DNA from: Rhodoferax sp.
GTDB taxonomy: Bacteria > Pseudomonadota > Gammaproteobacteria > Burkholderiales > Burkholderiaceae_C
Direction: 5' to 3'
Assembly (NCBI GenBank): GCA_017880985.1
Contig: JADGRK010000065.1
Coordinates: 1 to 9,945, forward strand
Length of the DNA: 9,945 nucleotides
The notes under the pieces are model-generated. The model saw nothing but the letters and a program-made list of their open reading frames with translations. It was not told the origin of the DNA and did no database searches. Below, in pieces: positions 1 through 4,870 of the stretch (the stretch's first letter is position 1; the number at the start of each line of letters is the position of its first letter). Both the position numbers and the translations under genes were made by a program.

Positions 1-54
1 CCTGTAGCCGCCGCTGCACAGGCACGAACAGCTACTGAATTAATAGTAAGTTAA

Positions 55-112
55 GCCAGTCGGCAAGACTGGCACGAGCTGCTGGCAGACCGTGCCAGGT
101 GACCTCTGGCAC
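55..112 (+). promoter_or_regulatory. Leader with competing inverted repeats upstream of DUF2892 gene
   Basis: GCCAGTC (55-61) pairs with GACTGGC (67-73) around a 5-nt loop. CTGGCA (82-87) pairs with TGCCAG (93-98). The same right arm, as GTGCCAG (92-98), pairs even better with CTGGCAC (106-112), and also with an identical CTGGCAC at 69-75. The possible hairpins therefore exclude one another, as in attenuators or leader switches. No run of T follows any of them, so a simple intrinsic terminator is unlikely. The repeat could also be the tail of a gene lying before the window. The pairing is seen directly; a regulatory role is inference. Confidence 0.35.
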
Positions 113-173
113 AGACGCGGGCGTAAATAAGGCGTCTAATCCGGCCATCAGCAACTACTCACAGGAGTTCCCC

Positions 174-371
174 GTGAAAACAAACGAAGGCGGTATCGAC
201 CGCATCTTGCGCATCGTCGCTGGCCTGGTGCTGCTGGGCCTCACGCTCACCGGCTACATTGGTGTCTGGGGCTGGATTGGCGTAGTGCCGCTGGCCACCG
301 GTGCGCTAGGCTGGTGTCCGCTGTACAGCTTGCTGGGCTTGAACACCTGTCCGATGAAGAGCAAAGCCTGA
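174..371 (+). CDS. DUF2892 (YgaP-like) small inner-membrane protein
   Basis: This 65-residue protein has a short charged N-terminus (residues 1-11) followed by two membrane segments at about 12-30 and 33-53. It ends with the family's characteristic tail: WCPLYSLLGLNTCP, with cysteines at 48 and 59. The family is DUF2892, the membrane part found alone or fused to rhodanese domains in YgaP-like proteins; it has been linked to sulfur or redox handling, but no reaction is assigned. The GTG at 174 is chosen because AGGAG at 163-167 sits 6 nt before it and the family motif KTNEGGIDRILR begins there. The frame stays open upstream to a possible start at 99, but that extension has no recognisable sequence. 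It stands alone and converges on the AI-2E transporter gene, with 55 bp between stops and no obvious terminator. Confidence 0.85.
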   Translation: MKTNEGGIDRILRIVAGLVLLGLTLTGYIGVWGWIGVVPLATGALGWCPLYSLLGLNTCPMKSKA

Positions 372-426
372 CGTCCGGCGAGATAACAGGATCAGGTTGA
401 CAGCGCGCCCGCCAGGCTCAATAGCG

Positions 427-1503
427 CTAGCGCGGGGCGTCGGGCCGCGTGGTGGCATAAATCTGCCAGACCGCGAAAAACATGGCCGCAATCACCGGCC
501 CAATGACAAAACCGTTGATGCCAAATACCGCCATGCCGCCCAGCGTTGTGATCATCACCACGTAGTCGGGCATGAGCGTGTCCTTGCCGACCAGAATTGG
601 GCGCAGCAGGTTGTCGATCAGCCCGATGACCAGCAGGCCCCAGGCGCACAGCGCGATGCCCTGCCAGATGGCGCCGGTGACGAAGAAGTAAAGCGCCACC
701 GGCAGCCACACCAGACCGGCGCCGATGGCCGGCAGCAGTGACAGAAAAGCCATCAGCACCGTCCACAGCAAGGCGCCCCGCACGCCCAGATACCAGAAGG
801 CCAGGCCACCGAGCGCACCCTGGATGGCAGCGACCAGCAGATTGCCCTTGACGGTGGCACGGATCACGGTGGTGAACTGGTCGATCAATTCCCGTTTGTG
901 CTCAGGTGCCAGCGGGATCGCGCGCCGCACCGCGCGCGCCACTTCGTCGCCATCGCGAATCAGAAAGAACGCAAGGTACAAGGTGATGAAGACGTCGGCG
1001 ACAAATTCGAAAGTGATCTGGCCAATCCCCAAGGCCTGGGTTGCGATGAACTGACTACCCTGGGCCAGTGCGGTGGCCAGCCGGCCCTGCAGGGTGGCAA
1101 AGTTGATCAGTCCGAAGCGGTCCAGCAGCGCTGTCATCCAATCCGGCAGGGCGTCGAATATGCCCTCAAAATAGAGCACCGGATTCAACTCGCCCGACTG
1201 GAGTTGCGCATACACCAACAGCGCTTCGCGCGCCAGTGCCGCAGTGATCAGCGCGAAGGGAAGAACCACGACCAGCAATACCAGCAGCAGCGTCAGCAGC
1301 GCCGCTGGCGTGTGCCGCCATTTGAGCCGCGCCAGCAGCCAACGATAGACCGGCGCAAACAGCAGCCCGATGATGGCGCCCCACAGGATGGTGCCGTAGA
1401 ACGGCCACAGAATCCAGCCTAGGGCAAGCGAGACGGCGACCAGCAGCGGCAACAGCCTCCGGTTCTCGAGGTGGGCGGACGCATTTTCATCGGAGGAGCT
1501 CAT
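427..1503 (-). CDS. AI-2E family transporter (PerM/TqsA/YdiK-type)
   Basis: The 358-residue polytopic inner-membrane protein has the architecture of the AI-2E transporter family (UPF0118). A hydrophobic pair at about 16-55 and a long segment at 67-92 are followed by a soluble, partly helical stretch (about 93-155). Three conserved family signatures follow: LPAIGAG at 257-263, DNLLRPILVG at 297-306, and a glycine-rich GGMAVFGINGF segment from 322 leading into IGP at 334-336. Members include E. coli TqsA, implicated in AI-2 export, while others act as Na+(Li+)/H+ antiporters, so the substrate cannot be read from sequence. The ATG at 1503 is the only in-frame methionine near the N-terminus; its ribosome site is weak. 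The gene lies 70 bp downstream of rdgC on the same strand and may be cotranscribed with it. The stop codon sits inside the palindrome GCGCTAGCGC (424-433). Confidence 0.9.
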   Translation of the reverse strand: MSSSDENASAHLENRRLLPLLVAVSLALGWILWPFYGTILWGAIIGLLFAPVYRWLLARLKWRHTPAALLTLLLVLLVVVLPFALITAALAREALLVYAQLQSGELNPVLYFEGIFDALPDWMTALLDRFGLINFATLQGRLATALAQGSQFIATQALGIGQITFEFVADVFITLYLAFFLIRDGDEVARAVRRAIPLAPEHKRELIDQFTTVIRATVKGNLLVAAIQGALGGLAFWYLGVRGALLWTVLMAFLSLLPAIGAGLVWLPVALYFFVTGAIWQGIALCAWGLLVIGLIDNLLRPILVGKDTLMPDYVVMITTLGGMAVFGINGFVIGPVIAAMFFAVWQIYATTRPDAPR

Positions 1504-1523
1504 CGTGTTTCTAGCGGGTGGGC

Positions 1524-1556
1524 CGTGACAGGCACGAGCATCGTAGTAGTGTCACG
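1524..1556. repeat. Intergenic inverted repeat between rdgC and the AI-2E transporter gene
   Basis: CGTGACA (1524-1530) pairs with TGTCACG (1550-1556) over 7 bp with a 19-nt loop. It fills much of the 70-bp gap between the rdgC stop and the start of the downstream transporter. No T-run follows on either strand, so it is not a convincing intrinsic terminator. It could be an operator, a processing site, or chance. Confidence 0.3.
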
Positions 1557-1573
1557 ATGGCTGGACCAGGGGC

Positions 1574-2473
1574 TTATCCAGCAATCAGCATCTCGCCCCC
1601 CAGTGCCGCCAGTAAATCCGGCAGCAATTTGCGCAACTCGCCGGTCGCAATGGCGGCGTTGGCATCAAAGCCATCATCATTGCCCGCTGAGGCAGCTTCG
1701 AAGACCACGTCCAGAAACGCCAGCTTCTTGAGTTGTAGGCCCTCGGTCAGCACGAACGACACGCGGCTGTCCCAAGTCAGCGCCAGCCGGGTCGGCAGCT
1801 TGCCGCTCTCAACATAGCCGCGCACCTCTGCGGTGTCGAGTGGGTGGCGGGCATAGCGCACCACGGCTTTGGATTCATCGGCCGCCTTGAGCTCGCATTC
1901 GCGGTCCACGCTAAAGCCGGCCGGCGGATCCTGGCTGATCAACCATTGCGACATCGCCGCCGTGGGCGATACCTTGGTGTTGAGCAGCGTCACAGCCAGG
2001 CCGGGCAGCGACTTGACCAGCAGCGTGACCACTTCATCGGCCTTGGCCTGACTCGCCGCATCAATCACCAGCGTCCTGGCTTGCGGGTCGATCCACACCA
2101 GCACCGAAGCCTGCTTGGTAAAGGCCATCGGCAACAGCTCAAGCCGGATGTCGTCCTTGATGTCGCGGATTTCTTTTTTGCCCGGTTTGCGCCCGGTTGC
2201 GGCCTCAATCTGCGCCACCCGCTCTTTGATTTTGCGCGTCACCACCGAGCCCGGCAGGGCGCGGGTCTCGATCATCAGCTTGAAAATCAATTGCCGATCG
2301 ACGGCCTCGACCAGCGCGCCATGGGCCTCGCCTCGCGGCTCGATCCAGCCCACGGATTTTTCCTGACTCGCACCACATTCTATAAAGCGCTCGGCCTCCA
2401 GCGAGGTTTCCATCTGCGCCACTGACGTGGACCATTCGGTCCCAATTCGATACACGATCATATTCTTGAACAC
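1574..2473 (-). CDS. rdgC: Recombination-associated protein RdgC
   Basis: The 299-residue protein matches RdgC along its length (E. coli RdgC is 303 residues). Recognisable blocks are the N-terminal FKNMIVYRI start, the KKEIRDIKDDIRLELLPMAF region near residue 100-118, the VWIDPQARTLVIDAAS strand region after it, LTWDSRVSFVLTEGLQLKKL near 228-248, and the closing ELRKLLPDLLAALGG. RdgC is a nucleoid-associated protein that forms a ring-shaped dimer around double-stranded DNA without sequence specificity and restrains RecA-promoted strand exchange. The start is GTG at 2473, with AAGGG (complement of 2479-2483) about 5 nt before it. It is divergent from rquA across about 270 bp and is the first gene of a possible two-gene unit with the AI-2E transporter. 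That link is positional only. Confidence 0.95.
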   Translation of the reverse strand: MFKNMIVYRIGTEWSTSVAQMETSLEAERFIECGASQEKSVGWIEPRGEAHGALVEAVDRQLIFKLMIETRALPGSVVTRKIKERVAQIEAATGRKPGKKEIRDIKDDIRLELLPMAFTKQASVLVWIDPQARTLVIDAASQAKADEVVTLLVKSLPGLAVTLLNTKVSPTAAMSQWLISQDPPAGFSVDRECELKAADESKAVVRYARHPLDTAEVRGYVESGKLPTRLALTWDSRVSFVLTEGLQLKKLAFLDVVFEAASAGNDDGFDANAAIATGELRKLLPDLLAALGGEMLIAG

Positions 2474-2522
2474 TGTTACCCTTTTTTAAAATTGACTTCG
2501 CTTTAACGACGCCGATCATCCC

Positions 2523-2750
2523 ATGGGTTTTCCCGAGGGTTTGAAGGGTCGAATTGCCGCCAAGTATCGTGGACAATCAAAAAATCTTATGCTCGACGTA
2601 TGTGAAAGGGTCGATGGTTCAATTGAGCTGATTCTTCCTGGCCTGCCGCTTTGGGATGTCAGTTACAGTTTTGTGCGGTTGCGGCTCTGTTCATTCCTGA
2701 TCCTGGATTGGTTTTCCCCTGAAAATTCCATTTTGAAAGATTATTTGTGA
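2523..2750 (+). CDS. Possible 75-residue upstream reading frame overlapping rquA (doubtful)
   Basis: The frame runs from ATG 2523 to TGA 2748-2750 and overlaps the GTG start of rquA in the four bases GTGA, the arrangement typical of translational coupling. I recognise no family. The C-terminal half is hydrophobic and the codons are poorer in third-position G/C than neighbouring genes. The ribosome site is weak. A weak sigma-70-like promoter (TTGAAG 2541-2546, 18-bp spacer, TATCGT 2565-2570) lies inside it, and if used would exclude translation of the complete frame. It may simply be the open leader of rquA. Confidence 0.2.
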   Translation: MGFPEGLKGRIAAKYRGQSKNLMLDVCERVDGSIELILPGLPLWDVSYSFVRLRLCSFLILDWFSPENSILKDYL

Positions 2751-3493
2751 ATCCGAAAGAGTCCGCAAACCTCGCTCCAGCAGAATCGCTGGTGAGCCCC
2801 TGCGCTGCGAATGCATTTTCATCGGCACCGATTCCTGACTACTTGCAGAAAACCTACTGGTGGGCTTACCTGCACCCCAATGCCGTGCGTGTGTTCGAGC
2901 GTCAGTGGCTGGTGAATCTGATTCTTTGGGGCAATTTTGCGCGCCTGCGCGACGCCGCTCTCAATGAGTTGGGCGAGGTGATCGACGCCCGGGTGTTGCA
3001 GGTGGCTTGTGTTTATGGCAACTTTACCGAGCATTTGGTGAGTCGGCTTGGGTCCCAGGGCCGCCTCAATGTGATTGATGTGGCGCCAATCCAGATCAGG
3101 AACCTGCAAGCCAAGCTCAAACCCAACAGCCAGGTCACGGTGCTGCGGCAAGACTCCAGCAACATGCAGTTTGAGGATGGCAGCCATGACGTGACGGTGG
3201 TTTTTTTCCTGTTGCATGAGCAACCGGTCGAAGTACGTCTCAAAACGATTGCCGAGGCCTGGCGCGTGACCCGGCCTGGCGGCAAGATTATCTTTGTTGA
3301 CTACCACCGGCCGGTGGCGGTTAATCCGTTTCGCTATGTGATGGTGCCGATATTGACCACGCTTGAGCCTTTTGCTATGGACCTGTGGCGCGGGGAAATC
3401 ACTGACTGGCTGCCCTCGGGCGCAAAGGCGGCCCAAGTGGAGAAAGAGACCTATTTTGGCGGGCTGTACCAAAAGCTTGTCATTCAGCGCTGA
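2747..3493 (+). CDS. rquA: Rhodoquinone biosynthesis protein RquA (SAM-dependent, methyltransferase fold)
   Basis: RquA converts ubiquinone to rhodoquinone by replacing a ring methoxy group with an amino group. Published work reports that it uses S-adenosylmethionine as the amino donor. Rhodoquinone carries electrons to fumarate reductase in low-oxygen respiration. The protein has 248 residues. A variable N-terminus leads into the strongly characteristic IPDYLQKTYWWAYLHP (29-44) and FERQWLVNLILWGNF (50-64). The fold is a class I methyltransferase, but motif I reads VLQVACVYGNFT (83-94) instead of the usual acidic, glycine-rich loop. D111, D136 in RQDSS, LLHEQP (155-160), RPGGK (176-180) and VDYHRP (184-189) follow, ending with KETYFGGLYQK (233-243). 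GTG 2747 is the first possible start after an in-frame stop at 2720-2722; GAAAGA (2735-2740) can serve as its ribosome site. A generic UbiE-like methyltransferase is the alternative, but the RquA-specific blocks make that unlikely. Confidence 0.9.
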   Translation: MNPKESANLAPAESLVSPCAANAFSSAPIPDYLQKTYWWAYLHPNAVRVFERQWLVNLILWGNFARLRDAALNELGEVIDARVLQVACVYGNFTEHLVSRLGSQGRLNVIDVAPIQIRNLQAKLKPNSQVTVLRQDSSNMQFEDGSHDVTVVFFLLHEQPVEVRLKTIAEAWRVTRPGGKIIFVDYHRPVAVNPFRYVMVPILTTLEPFAMDLWRGEITDWLPSGAKAAQVEKETYFGGLYQKLVIQR

Positions 3494-3559
3494 CGCAACT
3501 TTACAAAATCTTATCTGTGCGTCATGCAAGCGATACATGGGGGTCGCAAAGTTGCCCCC
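3491..3559 (+). promoter_or_regulatory. Competing inverted repeats after rquA
   Basis: TGACGCA (3491-3497, including the rquA stop) pairs with TGCGTCA (3518-3524). GCAACTTT (3495-3502) pairs perfectly with AAAGTTGC (3548-3555). GGGGG (3539-3543) pairs with CCCCC (3555-3559). The second pairing excludes the other two. The block lies between rquA and the LTXXQ gene and could act as a terminator/antiterminator pair or protect the 3' end of the rquA message. There is no T-run after the last stem. Pairing is seen; function is inferred. Confidence 0.35.
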
Positions 3560-3604
3560 AACCTGATGCCAAGTTCTGAGCGTCAGACCATAAAGGACTC
3601 TCAT

Positions 3605-4144
3605 ATGAAATCATTTTTTAAGCCGGTTCTGCTCGCTGGCCTGCTGGCTACTGTTGGTTTTGCGGCTTTTTCACAAGCGCCGGGTGCCGGCATGATGGGC
3701 GCCGGTGGCCCCATGCATGAGGGCATGGACCACCAGCGCATGGGCAAGATGGACCCGGCAAAGATGCAGGTCCGGATCGACAAACGCAATGCCGCACTCA
3801 AGGCGCAACTCAAACTCACCGCAGCGCAGGAAGGCGCGTGGACGACTTATACGGCAGCCATGAAGCCGCCCGCTGGCTTGATGGCGACCCGCCCTGATTT
3901 CGCCGAGTTAGCCAAACTGCCGACGCCCGAGCGCATCGACAAAATGAAGGCTCTGCACACTCAGCATATGAACGACATGAACGCCGCCATGGCTACACGC
4001 GGTGAAGCCACCAAGGCGTTCTATGCCACGCTGACCCCCGAGCAGCAAAAGGTGTTTGACGCCAATGCCATGCGCCAGCAGGGTCGGCATGGATGGCATC
4101 ATGGCCCGCGCGGGGGCAATGGCCCGGCAAAGCCAGCGCAATAA
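3605..4144 (+). CDS. Periplasmic LTXXQ-motif protein (Spy/CpxP-like)
   Basis: The 179-residue product starts with a clear signal peptide: MKSFFKP, a hydrophobic core to about residue 22, and likely cleavage after AFSQA (25). The mature part has the two signature motifs of the Spy/CpxP family, LTAAQ (71-75) and LTPEQ (143-147), and is predicted mostly helical. Known relatives are periplasmic ATP-independent chaperones (Spy) or envelope-stress sensors (CpxP). The segment 29-54 is rich in Met and His, and a second His cluster (HGWHHG) lies near 162-167, so metal binding, perhaps copper, is possible but unproven. ATG 3605 is preferred because AAAGGA (3592-3597) precedes it by 7 nt and the signal peptide begins there. 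A longer in-frame start at 3524 would bury the signal peptide. The gene ends at a strong hairpin. Confidence 0.85.
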   Translation: MKSFFKPVLLAGLLATVGFAAFSQAPGAGMMGAGGPMHEGMDHQRMGKMDPAKMQVRIDKRNAALKAQLKLTAAQEGAWTTYTAAMKPPAGLMATRPDFAELAKLPTPERIDKMKALHTQHMNDMNAAMATRGEATKAFYATLTPEQQKVFDANAMRQQGRHGWHHGPRGGNGPAKPAQ

Positions 4145-4166
4145 GCTGACCAATCACAGTGTGGTT

Positions 4167-4203
4167 CACGCCTGGCCTTCGCAAGCAGCGAAAGCCAGGC
4201 GTG
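4167..4203 (+). terminator. Strong hairpin after the LTXXQ gene, between convergent genes
   Basis: CACGCCTGGC (4167-4176) and GCCAGGCGTG (4194-4203) form a perfect 10-bp stem. After one mismatch it continues with TTCGC (4178-4182) against GCGAA (4188-4192), closing on a 5-nt loop. The plus strand then reads TTTCATT, a weak T-rich tail. It lies 22 bp after the LTXXQ stop and 6 bp from the stop of the convergent glutaredoxin-like gene, so it probably ends plus-strand transcription and may also hinder the minus strand. Confidence 0.75.
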
Positions 4204-4209
4204 TTTCAT

Positions 4210-4575
4210 TCAGGCCAGCAGTTTTTTCAACTCGCCGCTGTCGATTAGTTTGATCACATCCGCGGCGCCGCCGACCAGTGTTCCTTTCACAAATATCATC
4301 GGAAAAGTCGGCCAGCCGGTCCACAATTTCAGGGCATTGCGCTGGCGCCAGGTATTGAAATAATTACCGTATTCCAGGTACTCGTAGGCCACTCCGGCGC
4401 TGTCGAGTGCCTTGCGCACCTGTTTTGGGAATGGGTTCATGGCCATGCCCACTACCACCACTGGATGCTTTGCGACGGCCGCCTGCACTTCGCGCACGAT
4501 GGCCTGTTCGTGGTTGGCAATTTTCTCCCGAATGGCTGGGTGAATGTTTGACTCATCAAGTATGGGGCGCGGCAT
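4210..4575 (-). CDS. Glutaredoxin-fold protein lacking all cysteines
   Basis: The 121-residue protein has a helical N-terminal extension (1-36) followed by a glutaredoxin-like domain (about 37-121). Strand VVVVGMAM leads into NPFPKQVRKAL (47-57), exactly where glutaredoxins carry CPYC or CGFS. The cis-proline loop WPTFP (88-92), the following strand MIFVKG, the conserved GG (102-103) and the final helix SGELKKLL are all kept. The active-site cysteines are replaced by Asn47 and Pro50, and there is no cysteine anywhere in the protein. Thiol-disulfide exchange and CGFS-type cluster ligation through cysteine are therefore not possible; a binding or scaffold role is more likely. I believe related cysteine-free proteins occur in other Burkholderiales, which would argue against recent decay. 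ATG 4575 is preferred over an in-frame TTG at 4617 because of GGAAA just upstream and the promoter position. Confidence 0.8.
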   Translation of the reverse strand: MPRPILDESNIHPAIREKIANHEQAIVREVQAAVAKHPVVVVGMAMNPFPKQVRKALDSAGVAYEYLEYGNYFNTWRQRNALKLWTGWPTFPMIFVKGTLVGGAADVIKLIDSGELKKLLA

Positions 4576-4603
4576 GGTGGTTTCCAAGTGTGGCGAAGGA
4601 TCA

Positions 4604-4632
4604 ATTATGCGTTGCAAGCTCTAAAATGCCAG
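4604..4632 (-). promoter_or_regulatory. Predicted sigma-70 promoter of the glutaredoxin-like gene
   Basis: On the minus strand CTGGCA (complement of 4627-4632) is a -35-like box (4/6 to consensus). After a 17-bp spacer, CATAAT (complement of 4604-4609) is a -10-like box (5/6). Transcription would begin about 20 nt before the ATG at 4575, which supports that start over the TTG at 4617. A plus-strand -10-like TAAAAT at 4622-4627, possibly for the divergent DUF2788 gene, overlaps it, but that one lacks a good -35. Confidence 0.35.
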
Positions 4633-4657
4633 CACTCCCTTTGAAAGCACCGCATTG

Positions 4658-4870
4658 ATGTTTGGTTACTCGGAAGAACAAGTCGCCGCTTTCGGTCTGA
4701 CTTTTGGCGTGGGGGCTTTCATGCTTTATATGCTGTTCATCATCGGACACCTCGCCTGGGAGTCCAAAGCTGGCAAATTTGGTACCTTTGTCATTTTTCT
4801 GGGCCTGGCCTTCGGCATGACTGGTTTCGTCGCCAAGTACCTGATTCAGTGGGCCATTGGCATCAAATGA
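4658..4870 (+). CDS. DUF2788 family small membrane protein
   Basis: The 70-residue protein has two membrane segments (about 11-32 and 41-66) separated by the well-conserved hydrophilic turn AWESKAGKFGTF (33-44). It begins with MFGYSEEQVAAFGLTFGVG, a pattern I associate with DUF2788 proteins of beta- and gammaproteobacteria. No function is known. ATG 4658 is used; a TTG directly before it is a less likely start. It diverges from the glutaredoxin-like gene across 82 bp. Its last 8 bp overlap the 3' end of the convergent acyl-CoA synthetase/acetyltransferase gene, leaving no room for a terminator between them. Confidence 0.8.
   Translation: MFGYSEEQVAAFGLTFGVGAFMLYMLFIIGHLAWESKAGKFGTFVIFLGLAFGMTGFVAKYLIQWAIGIK

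Noticed and set aside
898..1422. 174-codon plus-strand frame inside the AI-2E transporter gene.
   Set aside because: It is antisense to a clearly conserved membrane protein and its translation is Gln/Arg-rich as expected from a shadow frame.
18..1537. Ten-base word ACAGGCACGA occurring at 18-27 and 1528-1537.
   Set aside because: Only two copies in unrelated contexts and no flanking similarity; could be chance.
1844..2425. 193-codon plus-strand frame over rdgC.
   Set aside because: Antisense shadow of a full-length RdgC; low-complexity His/Arg/Gln composition.
2819..3604. 261-codon minus-strand frame over rquA.
   Set aside because: rquA on the plus strand has unmistakable family motifs; the opposite frame has none.
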